A stretch of DNA of 64,000 bases, taken from assembly GCA_030272585.1 (NCBI GenBank), contig BSYQ01000005.1, forward strand, positions 4,557,501 to 4,621,500, written 5' to 3'. Below, piece after piece: positions 10,718 to 23,142 of the stretch; position 1 is the first letter of the stretch, and each line of letters opens with the position of its first letter. The notes beneath the pieces are model-generated. The model was not told the DNA's origin, did not search any database, and saw nothing but the letters and a program-made list of their open reading frames with translations. The DNA is from Bryopsis sp. KO-2023. Taxonomy: Eukaryota; Chlorophyta; Ulvophyceae; Bryopsidales; Bryopsidaceae. Position numbers and translations under genes: made by a program.

Positions 10718-13700
10718 TAACACAGGATTGGAAACTGTTGGTGGTCAAACCCCACAGGGGGCAAACCCCCCAAACAATGTTTTGAAGATTAACCCCCACA
10801 CATATACGAAATTCATGACCACAAAAAAAATCCTTTCTTTGTTTGCTTATTGTCTGAAAACTTAAAACTTATTCAATCGGGAACACAAGAGGGAGCGAGA
10901 AAATTCCGTCTCGTTCTCCATTCCCCTTTTTCAATTCGATCACAGTCCATTTTTTCAATCACACTGTATCAATACGAATTCTTTAAAAAAACCCAAGAAA
11001 ACGAAGAAAAAAAAAATGAAAACGTGCACGATTCCAAAAAGTACACATCGCATATATATCAACCCTCTTTGCTCTTGCACGGGTGTTTTTTCTTTTTTTT
11101 TATCTTTGTTTTTTCCTTCCTCTCTCTTTTCGTCTTCTGAATCCATTTTTTTTTCCTTTCCCTTATTCTTCTGTATATGGTTTTCTTTCATTTTTTTTGT
11201 TTGAATCACAAACAAAGTAAAAACAAAAACTGAAACACAGAAGGATTTTTAGTTTTCCTTTCTTTTTTTTTTGGAGAAAGGTCAAAAAGAATCCAGAGAG
11301 GGAAAAAAAAGGACCAATCTGAGAGACATCAAACAGTCCCGATCAAAAAAGAAAAAAAAAGATTGGAAAAAAAAAGGAAATTTATCCAGTACCACTATCA
11401 ATGCTTCACTAGTCTCCTATTTCCACCAAGAGAATTTTTTTTTTAAATCCACTCGTTTCTTTTTGCCATCGACGGAAAAATGCTACGAAAATTAAATGCA
11501 ACCATTCCTGTCTTGATCTGAGCCCATTCGGGAGGGGGCGGGGGATTATCTTATTCAGTCTTTTCCCCTCCATCCCTTCCCTTGCAGAAATGAAGTATTT
11601 CTTGAAGGAAAACCCCAAAAATATCTAGATCAAAGTAAAGATATGACATTATGGCCTGGTTTTGAGGTGAACCAAAAAAAAAAGGAGTCGTATGGAAAAT
11701 CTGCTGGTGTTTTTTTTTTCCAAATCATGGGTTGACCCATGATATTATCTGTTCCCCCATCTGAGCCCTTTTCCACCCCACCCCCCCCTTTTCTTCACCC
11801 CCCCTTATTTTCTTTTTTTAATCTATCCTAATCCTCCACCAGCAATCTTTTCTTTTTTTTAAATCCAAAACTGGGCGATGAAAAGCGGGGAGGAAAAGAA
11901 AAACGCACACAAGAGTTTGTTCCACCCCACCTTGGCCAGGCCATTCAATTTTGATGAGGACAAAATTCCTCCTGCCCACATCTCCTCCCCCCCCCCCTCC
12001 TTTTCCAATTTGTTCATCTTAAGACGCACATTTTCCCCAAATGGAAAACGATCAGAATGTTTATCCAGAACTCTCCTTACCCAAAATTTGACAAAACTAT
12101 TGCTGAAAATTTCCAAACTTTTTATATATATAAATAAACACCGCTGGAGAAATACCACCACCTCACTTTCCCAACCAATCCTCATTCTCGGTCCAAACCC
12201 CACCACGGAAGCACCGCCGACAAAAGTTAAAAATAGTTTCCTATATATAAGTATCATATATGTACTATAAATTCTTTTTTTTCTTAACCTTTCTAAAAAC
12301 CATTCCTTGTTGCCCTATTCTAGAACCAACCGAACAGAAGCACCAGCAGATTCACTCCTTTCTTTTTTTTTCACCCACCCCAACCCCACCCCCCCGCTTC
12401 CACAAAAAACCAATCAGAAAAAGTGTGTGAATGCGCACACAAACAAAGAAATTCTCAAATTCGCCAAAAGTAAAATTAATTTGCACAAGACCTCATGTAT
12501 TCTTTATAAAAAAAGTACTTCAAAATACCAAAGAGGAGGCACCACCATGAACAAAAAATTATCATCAGAGGGCAAGGGATTCAAAAAAAAAAAAAAGAGG
12601 AAGAGAAAACTTGAATATTGGAAAGGGAGCCGCAATCAGGTCCATTTATGAGTAGAAGTCAAAATTATCGTCGCTGGGTCATCATCACCTGAACAAGCCC
12701 CATTATTACTTTACACTTGTTTTTGCCTCCTTTTCCGATTCAAATATTCTCCTCTCTTTTTTTAATCCACAGAACCAATGCAAGACACTAGCTCTACCTC
12801 CTTGTTTTTGCCTCCTTTTTTTTGTTTTTCAAAAATCCCAATCAAAGTATCGTGCAGCTTTTTTTTTCCCCTGTTTTTTTTCCCCCCCAAAAGAAAACTC
12901 CTCCTTGTTACCTTGTTAACTCAGGCACATTTTTCTTCAAACTAAAATTGACCAGGACTGGTCATCGAATCGACACGACCCGATACAAGAAAAGCCTAAC
13001 TTCTGAGCTGCAAGAAAGTAACAAGCAACCTCTTATCCCCCCCCCAAAAAAAACAGGATTTAAAAAAACAAAACACAGTCACTCTTGCCCTCTTCTCACT
13101 CTTTTTTTCTTTCTTTCCCTTCCTCCTTTTTTTTCTGATTTCGATTACGGATACATGAGTTCATGTTTGAGCCTCGATTTTATTTCTTTTTCTTTTTTTT
13201 GGCATTGCCTCAAGAAACCCTTCAGTTGATTCTTTTTTCCAGTCAACTTTCATAAAAAAAAACCCATAGCCCTTAAAAAAAAACGTAATGCGGATGCACA
13301 ATTTCTTCTTTTCCTCTTTTCTTTTTTTCGCCCCCTTCTATGAGCCCTAAGAACTACGAAATCAATGATAAGGTTTTTTTGCGCGGTTTTTTTTTTCCCC
13401 TCCCTTCATATAACCCTTCTTATGGTCCCCCTTCATCTACCAAAAAACCTAAGAATCGAAATTCTTCAGCAAATAAACAAAACGAAGTATATAGTGTTCG
13501 TACATCCAACCTCTTCATCCCAGTAATTAATTCTTTGTTATCTTTTCTTTTTTTCAGCCCCATTTTTCTCTCTCTTTTTTTTTCCTTCTTTCAAGGGGAC
13601 CTGAACTCGTCTACACAATCTATTCCTTGCCATGTTTGGAATTTTTTCTTTTTAATTTTTTCTTTTGAAATGCCTACCCTAAACATAACGAACAAAAAAC

Positions 13701-15676
13701 GGGGCTTGCTTTGTAGATGAGAGCATAAAGATTCCCCCAAAACCCTTTTTTTCTAATCCAAAAACTACCCACCAAAAAAAGCAAACAAAACAAATGATTA
13801 TCTCTACATAGCTACACAAATTACCCTTTTATATATGTATCACCTGTATCCACCTCTTTTTCTTTCTTTTGGGTTTTATACATGCATGTAAAACGTGCAA
13901 ATTCTGCAAATGTATCCTCATATAGAAGAACATATACATAATATATATATACATAATGCTGCTCCACCAAAAAGTAGAAATCTTCCCCCCCCTCCTCTCA
14001 CGCTCACACCCCCTCCACCAATACTGCTAACTTCCTTGCCTATTTTTTTTGCCTTCAAAAAAAAAAATCCATGATGAAATGATGCCGACCTATTTTCGAC
14101 CCTTTTTTGAAATTTTAACTTCCTCCTTCATCCTCTTTCATTAAACCTACAACATTTGATTTCCCGTTACTCTCCCCCCCTTCCCCCCCTCTTCGTCTTT
14201 TTTTCCCTCTTTTCCACCCCTTGTTTCTTAAAAAAGAAACTTGCCCCTCATTTTTTTTGCCCTTCAAGTAAATGCAAAATGAGTAAATAAAGGGGGAAGA
14301 AATGGACTTGATAATAAGAGGTTCCAAAAAAAAAAAAAAGGTTTGGGGGGGAAAAACCAAACAAAAAGGATTGAAAAAGTCGTCTGCCGTATACAATAAT
14401 TCTTTTCTTCCCCCCCTTGCAGTAGAAATCAATTAAAACAATACATAGTTCTTGCATAAATTCTGGTTTTTCTTTCTTTTCTTTTTTTTTTCTTTGCTTA
14501 GTCTATGGGCAAAGTCATGATGGGGAGACCGAAATCTATCAAGAAAGGAAATGAAACACCAAAAATTGGAACAGCGCCTTTTACGGGGAGGGGAAAGAAA
14601 ATCCCAAAACAGGGACTCCTTTCGTAGCTTCTTTTTTCAGAGCCCTTTCACCCCTTCCCCTTTTCCAGGAACCCCTCACAGAATTTTTGTTGGGCTCATC
14701 CTTTCATCATAGAAAGAAATCTATGTCTATATAAAACTTATGCAATCTCCCCTCTTTTTCACCCCGATCCCCCTTTTTTTTTTCTTTTTTTCCTCCTTTT
14801 TTTTTGTTTTATGTGTTCAATACATGACTGCTGCCCCTTTGGGCATGTAAAAAAATCAGTCCCTACGAAATTCATGCAAGATCCCTCTCTCTCGAGAAAA
14901 ACAAATCAGATAGGGTCCCCTTATGACTTCCCCCCTCCCCAAAGTCGAATTTATCCAAAAAAAACAAACAAATATACCTACCCCCTAAAAAGTATCGATT
15001 TTCAATAAGAGAAACCGAAAACAAAATGCATGCAAGTAAAAATATAATATCCCGATGAACTATATACATTGCAGATTTGATGAAAATTTCACCCTCCTCC
15101 TTTTCTCGTCTGTGCCACCCCACTCCTCCTCCCCCCCCGGGGATCATCTTTCTGCCTTATTAGATATGATTTCAAATCCATACGCCCCCTTTATGAATGA
15201 TCGGTGATATAGAAAATTCCCCCTTTGCCTTTCCCTCGAGTCAGACATAGGAAAGACCTGAAAAAAACAATGCGGAAAAGCAGGCATCCTCCATTCTTAC
15301 CCTCGCACTTTCTGCCCCTCTCTCTCACACTTTTTCCCCCTCATCTTTCCTCATCGAAACCCATTTCCCCGATGTCGGGCTTCAAATTCTTTTTTTTTTT
15401 TTCGAAAAAGTAAAATTCTTCAAAAAGCATAGTGCTGATAAACAATGCTATGGTTTGCTGCGAGTTCGGAACCAGATTTTCTGGCATTCCTTTTGATTTT
15501 CGTCTTTATACATGGTTAGGTGCTTGAATGAAATATCCACCGCCCAGTCCCGATTTTTTGCTTTTTTTCCCCCCTGTCTCTCTCTCTCTTCATTAATTTC
15601 TTTTTTTTCCCCAAAGAAAAGACGAGCGAATTCACCCACCCTTTTTTGTCTTTCTTTTGCCAGAGGACGATTTTCT
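10718..15676. other. Gene-free, G-poor plus strand (5 kb)
   Basis: No gene is seen. The plus strand is C, T and A with long homopolymer runs and very little G; equivalently the minus strand is C-depleted. It lies immediately 3' of the minus-strand zinc-finger gene. It may be 3' UTR or read-through territory or simple low-complexity spacer. Confidence 0.6.
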
Positions 15677-18223
15677 TTAGAGAGGTGGGATATCGAGCCC
15701 CTCCCCAGTGGTTTGAATATAACCAAGAGGGTCCGTAGTCCCCACAAGAAGCCTGGGTGAATCCCCAAGATTCCATGAAGGCGTCGCACTCAAGAAACCT
15801 GGACGCGGACTCGCAGCAGCAATCTTATTCGATCCCCCAAACCCAAGGGAACCGTGACTCATCATTCTCGCTGAATCCTGCACACCACCTCGAGCGGCCC
15901 ACAGGCTCCTGCTTCCAGGAGGACTCCCGAGCCCCGGGCTGCTCAGAGCTGGGCTGCTCAGCCCAGGGCTGCTGAAGCCACCAGCTGGGCTCCCGAGCCT
16001 GCCTGGCCCAGCCATGCGCTGCGGAAAACCTCGCATGTGGATAACAGGGGAACCTTCGTCCATCCCAAGCGGGCTGCTGTGCCGCCCAGAGTCCAGGGCA
16101 CCTGAAAGGCCCAGTTCCAGCATTTGATGCTTATTGGTGGGAGTTCGGGGGGCCACGGGGGATCCAGTGAACAATCCGGGGCTTGAATCAGGGATTTGCA
16201 GAGAATTTGCAATCGAATTTGCATCTGGCACAAAGCGTGACGTCCCATCTTGGAAGCCCAGAGTGGGGAAGTGGGGGGATGGTGACCTCCATGTGTTGAG
16301 CGGAGCGCCATCAAACCCACTGCCTGCAGATCATAAATAGCAACACATTGTCAATGGTCTGTCCAACCCACACAAACCTCTTCAGCAGGTTTTGACAAAA
16401 AGAAAACAAGCTTGGCTTGCCAAACTGCACACTCGTGCAGCAATGAGACCCCAACATCAATCTGCAAACGATGAAATCCCCTGCTTTCTCTCATATCCTT
16501 GGGTTTTACAGAGACCCGAGGCAAATATAGGGCAAGACGCACCCATTAAATGAGTTGGAGGTGTTCCACAAGGGGCATCCAGCACAGCATGCAAATTGGC
16601 CAAAGGATCGGGGTTTTGGTAACCCATGCCATCCAAAGCGGGCAAAAGCCAAGAATCTTGTTGACCACCCATTATCCTGGGGGACAGACATGCAGGCGGA
16701 CCTTGCGACAGACGCAGTTGGTGGAGAGCCTCCTCCAATTGCATCTCAGCCCTCGCCTGGGTGCGACCCAAAACACACGTATTTCAAAGAGATGTTCCCG
16801 ATAGGTCATGAGAAGCAAACTTCAAAATTCAAAGATCTTTGCTGCACCCAGAATAATAACAATCGGATCACCTGCAAATGAGCTTTTCTTTTCATCCTGG
16901 CGGATGCAATGCCATGAGGGCTGAGAGGGACATGAGGGTTGAAAGGCATATCGAAAGGACTGGGTTTCAAACTCTGCTTCTTGCCATGCTTGCCGAAGGC
17001 AGAAGTCAGGAAGTGTTCACCCATGAAGCCGTCGCTCGGCTTCCTGATCTCGTGGGGCTGATGCGCAAAGAAACAAACCTTACGCGAACATCCAGGGCCT
17101 TGCTTGCAAATCTCCGTTTTGAACCTGAAGTCAACAAGAAACTGGTTGATGCTTTCACTTCCTACAATGTGAAATTCACAATTTGAGCCCCCCTCCCCCC
17201 CAAAAAAAAAAGAAAATCTAATCTTCCCAAGGAAAAAACCTATATTTTTCCATAAAAACGTCTGGAAACTGAGGTTCAGCCAGCAGCTGCGTGCCGATCG
17301 ATCGATCGATCACGTGGCATCAAAATTCGATCGCTGCCGGATTTGTCAAGAGAATTTTCGGCGGCCCTCCGTCACGTGCCTGCTTGGATGCAACCAGTAC
17401 TCGAAATCGTTGTGCGCGTATTTGCAAGATTCTCCACGAGGACATGGCTGCCCCTGCAAACACGCTCAGAATGTTCAAAAAAATACAAAAAGCCTGCCTG
17501 GTGTTCTGCGAATATCTTCCATTGGAGCACTTTACAATAACAAAACAGCAAGATAATCACTACAAGATTACTCGAGCCGACACTACCACAGGGCGAAACA
17601 CGTTACGAACTCCAGCCTTCGCTGTCGGAGGTTAAGGTGACTGAGTGTTTAGGTTGTTTCGTTCGTACCCCTTTGCTTTCCGGACAGGGGATCGGCTTGT
17701 ACAGGTGCGGTTCCCTTCGCCTCGCGCTCTCGCCCGAATGCGCATATGGACAGCTGATCCAGTCGTGCGAATACCGGCGAGGGCACGTGACTATCTGTGC
17801 AACAACCAACCCACACCAGCTCAGATCCCTCGAACGAGAACAAGGCCTTTCCTTGATCGGCAATGCGTGTGAGAGTCAGAAAAAGCAGCTTCGAAAGGGA
17901 AGCCAAGGGTCTGTCCCATTTCGTGTCAAACCATGGGGAAAATATCCAAAAGCGTCAAAAACGACCCCTCCGAGAAAGAAAAACACGCGCCGTCGCGACG
18001 CTGATCACCCACGAAGTGAAAGGCAAGACAGAAGCAACCAGCACACAATTGCAGTCCGACAGATCCTGCGCTGGTAAGGACACCCCTTTCCTCATTCCAG
18101 AACTCCAAACCCTGCTGGCCGTCCCTTCGGACCCCAAACAGCACGAACCTTGTAACCGAACATCAGGAAATGGTCCGAGGCAGCATCGGTGGGCTCCCAC
18201 CCCTCACGTCCTTCTTCGTACAT
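15677..18223 (-). CDS. Plant-type RR-TZF CCCH zinc-finger protein
   Basis: Six exons in transcript order: 18223-18149, 17794-17669, 17453-17380, 17124-16872, 16756-16510, 16224-15677, giving 440 aa. Residues 29-44 form the plant-specific arginine-rich CCCH unit (C-x5-H-x4-C-x3-H, with [14 protein letters not shown]), followed by ARRREP. Residues 62-113 form the tandem finger C-x8-C-x5-C-x3-H-x16-C-x5-C-x4-C-x3-H, with FEYWLHPSR and CFFAH hallmarks. The C-terminal 320 residues are Ser/Gly/Pro-rich. Plant family members bind AU-rich mRNA, shuttle between nucleus and P-bodies or stress granules, and act in stress and development; a role here is inferred from family only. The ATG at 18223 gives a short N terminus ending FLMFGYK, matching the usual lead-in. 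The third intron appears to use a GC donor. The exon 5 donor (phase 1) is the least certain junction. Confidence 0.85.
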
Positions 18224-19950
18224 GGCGACGTTTTTTTCCGCTTCCGCTTCTCCTCTACAGCGTCTGATTTTCTCAACCTTTCACCGATCCGCAGGGGCGA
18301 TAGGGGGGAGGGGCTACTGACGAAAGTATCGATGCCACGTATTTGACCCTGCGCAACCCCCTTCAACTCGCGCGAGGATTACGTGCTTCCTCTGTCCTGG
18401 CCATGTGTACACGACGCCGAGATATTTTTACATCACTTCTGTATGAGCGGCACTTTCAGACAAGGTTTGACAAGATGGCCCAACGGGGCCGAGAAAAACG
18501 CGCGCGCGTTGGGGAAAAACACGTTTTTTCCAACGCTAGGGAGAAAGAGATTCCGTCTGTTGCATTCGTGCTGGTGAATTCGAAGCCGCTTTTCTTTCAA
18601 ACTTTCGATAGGCGCAAGGCCCAACGTGCGGGCGATTTGGCAGTACTTGATTCAACGCCGACTTCGTAACTGGTCCCGTGTGTGGGTGGAATTGTATGGC
18701 TCGACTGGCGATGCGTCATGTCGACAGTTGAATTCGGCGCAGCCATCTGGTGGCGGCACCACCAGCCAGAGCGCCAGACCACGCAACGCCAATTGGCTTC
18801 ATAAGTTAGGAAGCTTTTTACACACTAGCCATAGGTTAGTTAAGCAACTTGAAGCAACGCAGCATGTTCTTCTACAGCGGAATTTTCGGCCTGTCCCTCA
18901 AAGCACCATCGCTCCGTTTAGCAAGGTCGTTTTTTTCCTTTCTTTATTTTCTTGCGTTGTGTGTTGACCGGGTAGAAATCCAGCATTTTATTCAATTTCC
19001 TTGGAGCTGATTCTTATACATTTCTAGAGCTGCAAGTATAATAATATGACAGTGAAGCGAAACAATGGGATGTTGTGGGAAGAGAGTGTGGAGCAAAGGG
19101 TCGACGCAGCAAGAAACTCCGTTTCCTGTGGATAGATTCGGTTAGATTTGTTTTCAGAACGGAAAGGTACACTACGCGCGTATACGGGACGGAGAGAATA
19201 GATTGTTGTGAATCTGTAGTGTGTCGACTAGCACCGGGCTGACAGAATCTGAGGAACGGGGAAAAGGGAGGGCAAGAACGGACACTTGTGGGGCTTCCCT
19301 GTGAAAAATCGAAGCAGAACGAAAGCCTGGCGGTTTCAGATACTGGACTCTGTCCCAACCGGAGCGAGATGAACGCCAACAGTCAATACAGATACGATGA
19401 GAATTAAGAACGAGGAAGGAAACATAACGAAGATCGGAAGATAATGACACCCTGGTATCACCGGAGTGAAGTCGTGTTGGCTATTGGCTAAAGTATTCAA
19501 CAGAAGTGGTGGAGATAGACGGCCGAAAACAGGGTGGAACACACTCTTGACGAAGGCTACGCCCCACCACCACTACGTCAATTGCTATACATTCAGCACC
19601 TGCACCATGACAGACATCGTAAGTAGACCTCAAACAAGATGTAAGGAGCGTAGCACAACCCCCGGGAGTTGTTTCATCAGGATACTGATGGTGGGTTGGG
19701 TGTTGGACTGCGCAAACCGTGCAACTCTTCAAGAGGGACAGCGATCGGAGTCTGAAGAGAATTTATTCTTTCTGCTCTCAAATGCTCTACTTTGTATTAA
19801 AATTATGAGGAAAACGCTCATTCTACTGTCGATATTTTATCAATTTCTCCCCGTTTCAGACGTCCAAGGGTCGCCCCTTTCATCCTCTATGAAATGAACC
19901 AAGAGCTCTTCTCGAGAAAGGCCACATACAGAACGCTTTTTCTTAACCAC
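18224..19950. other. Upstream region of the zinc-finger gene, no gene seen
   Basis: Base composition is balanced, unlike the flanking deserts. Frames at 18343-18669 (+) and 19466-19897 (+) have no recognisable motifs and no supporting splice structure. It probably contains promoter and 5' UTR sequence for the minus-strand gene starting at 18223. Confidence 0.4.
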
Positions 19951-22900
19951 CGCCGCCCATTTTATTTACAACAGCCAAAATTCACTTTACCAAGCAAGCC
20001 ACCTCATAGAATTGAACTCTGTGATTTTTCATCACTAATTCTTTTTTTCCCTTTGTTCTTCACATAAGCAGCCAGGATAATCCTTGTACCAAAGCCATTT
20101 GATATTTTCTTAATGTTCATGGCAGATACTTAACGAGCCCAAGTTGCTTTTTTTTTTCTTCTAATATTTTTTAAATATTTGAACTTGCCATTGAATTCTA
20201 CCAAACAAAAAAAAAAAACAGATAATTTTCAAACGACATCTTTTTTGTTTTTTTTACCCCTTCTCCCCCAAAACACACCGAGCAGAAAAATAAAATAACC
20301 ACGCGCCCAATATTCAGTTCCCTTTTTCCCCGCCCAAACGCCAACACTCAATTTACAACACAAGAAAAAGAGCATCGCACAATCCAACAAAATGCCAATA
20401 ACCCAAACACCTCCTCCTCCTTTGATTGGCAAGTCTTTTTAGATATTTTTTTTATGTTTCTTCTTTCTGTTTCCTGGAGTATGTATCTATTTTCTCCTCA
20501 GTTTTTAATATAATCCTTTCCTCTCCTCTCTCCATTTTTTCCCCTTTTTTTTTCGGTTCGGTTTCAACATTTGCCACGAAAGTTACACAACACATCCATC
20601 ATATTCAAAAATGAAATCCAAAAGCCTTTCAACAGAAATTTGAAAGCTTCAACACATGCTCGGTGATTGTTTTTTTTTTTCCCTCCTTCCCTGTCAGCCC
20701 CGCCATCCCACCCAGAAACTCTTTTCTTACTTTCTATTTTTCGAAATGTCCCCAAGCAATCCAGCCGTTAATCGTCTCTCGTTTAGCGTTATGTATTAGT
20801 GATTCCTTCCCTTTGCTCCTAAGTGTTCTTTTCTTTTTTTTAATATGTTTCTTTTTTCCTTCTTTTCAATCACCCCTCGTTTCAATGCTTTTTTTTTCTT
20901 CTCTTTTTTCCAGTCACCGTTGATTCAACGCAATTTGAACACTGACCATCTATTTGATTCCACAACACTTTGGGTTAGGGACAAAAGAGTTTTTTTCTTT
21001 TGGAGAAGGGGGGGAAAGCGGGGACGAAAACTCCAAAACACCATTTCCTCCCTTGCAAAAAAAGCCGTGCGTTTCGTATGTCTTGTTTTTCAAGGTTTTT
21101 TTTCATGTTTTTCTAGTTTTTTTTTCATGAACACACCTCAATCAAACCAGATCAAATAGATCTTAAAAAAGTATGCTGAAAGCTGAAGAAATCTGGACAG
21201 TTTTTTGCAGAACATCTTTTCCCCAAGAAAAAAAAAAGAAAAAAACACAAAGCAAGAGAAAACGCACACAGGCTTACACAACCACCCCAATAAACAAAGC
21301 ATATCACCATTTCCCAAAACCAAATATCAGAGGGGATATAATTTTGCACGATACCCTCCAGCAACGTAATTCATAATGTTCATAGTCCATTCTTTTCTTG
21401 ACCTGGGAAAAAAAAGTCGAAAAACCACACATACAAGAAAAGCCTTTTTGTCGATCCCTCGCATGAAAACGGCTAAAACTAAACTCAGTCCATCGAAAAT
21501 ATTTTTTGTAAAACCTCAAATGGTCACAGCAAATTCACGCAAAAAACTATAAATGAAAAGCCAAAAAAAAAAAAACACGTCGATATATGACTTTTTTTCA
21601 CATCTTTTTTTTTTTTTTTTTTTTTCGCACCCTTTCCTATGATGCTTTATAATACCACCATGTTCACTCTTTTCGGTGTTAATTTTGTTGTAGAAATATC
21701 ACTCTTTTTTTTCGAGATCACTCTTTTTCCTTGAATTTGTATCTTCGATGTTTTTTTTCCCCAAAACATTCCCTCTAATTTCAAAAACAAAAAAAAAAGC
21801 AAAGAAGAAAACACTTTTCTTTTTCACGATTCTTCACTCTGTTTGTTTTGACACCCTTTTTTAATTGGTGATGAAAACCAGCCCCAAGGCGACCTTCCAG
21901 TATGACATAGAAACCTGCACCCCTCCTTTTATATCACTAAAAAGAAAAAGAAAAAGAAAAAAAAGAGTAGAAAAGACACATTAAAATGTTTGAGCACACC
22001 ATGGGCAAATCACAAGAAAGCTAAATTCTCCCGACCGGCTTGACTTAAGCTTAAAACTCCGTCATGTTGATCAAAAAATCAACCATAACCGTTTTTGATT
22101 CAAAAAAAAAAAGGGAACAAAAAGGGGGAAATTAGGAAGAAAGAAAGAAAAGGGTTTTTTTCCCAGACTGTCGTCACAGCATCACACACACACACACAAG
22201 CCACAGGTAAACCCTGCTGAAGCTTCCTACTGAAGTTTTTTCAGTGGATACAATCAACACTGACACTCCGCCTCCATTCTCCCCTCCCTTGAAAAAGAAT
22301 CGCAAATATGAATCCTCCACACCACCATAGTTAAACAAAAAAAAACATCCTCTTTTTTCGGTCATTTAGTAATCCTGTTAAATTCTTTTTTTTTTTTTTC
22401 AACCTCCAAACTCCTTTAAAACCATTCATCAGCAACAATCAATGCTTTATTTTTTTGAGTCCGGACTGTAATTTTTTTTTCCTTCCTCTCCTAACTCTGG
22501 CGGATTTTTCTTTTTTCTGGTTCAAAAAGAAACGATCCACCGAGGGACTACCTGAAATTATATTTTTTTGGTAAATAGATTTTTTCCCCCTTTTCTCCAT
22601 CCCTTTACATTTGGACATTCTTTTTTTTTTCAACACAGAAAGTGCCAAATCAGCGAAACTTTTCACCCCCACTTTCCTCAAACCTGACAAAAAAAAAATC
22701 GGGCCTAACAACCGTTTCTATTCTCCTCTTTTTTATCGCAACACATACAGGGAAAAAAAAAATCGAAGGATTGCTTTTTTCTTCGGGCTGTATGTGTTTC
22801 CCCCCCCCCCCAAACAAAAAAATGCCCCCCCCCCCCCCAAAAAAAAAAAAAAAAAAGAACAAAAAAAAAACCTGGGTTTTTCCCCTGGTACCCCCCTTTG

Positions 22901-23142
22901 GCTTGTAAAGTTGTAAAGTTTCTGTCGCAGGAAAACAAAACTCTTCTCCTCCCTCTGTTTTTTCTGCCCCCGCCTTTTCCTCCATCATTTCCCTTTTTTT
23001 TGGCTTGTTATCTTTTCTTTTCAAAAGCTTTTTATACCTCTGGCTACAACATGGATCCTGATGTGCTCTTTCTTTCCCCCCCAAAGAAAACCTCGCCTTT
23101 CCAGAAAGAATTTTTCAAATCGATTTGAAAAATTCTATGATA
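19951..23142. other. Gene-free G-poor stretch 3' of the glycosyltransferase gene
   Basis: T, C and A homopolymers dominate the plus strand, including C-runs at 22801-22842 and a long T-run near 21610. No coding features were found. It is the 3' flank of the minus-strand gene ending at 23143 and shows the same strand asymmetry as the other deserts. Confidence 0.6.

Noticed and set aside
17863-18267. 134-codon plus-strand frame
   Set aside because: Overlaps exon 1 and intron 1 of the well-supported zinc-finger gene on the other strand.
22801-22870. Long C-run followed by A-run, possible assembly gap or tail
   Set aside because: Similar runs occur throughout the non-coding DNA of this window, so it is not special to this site.
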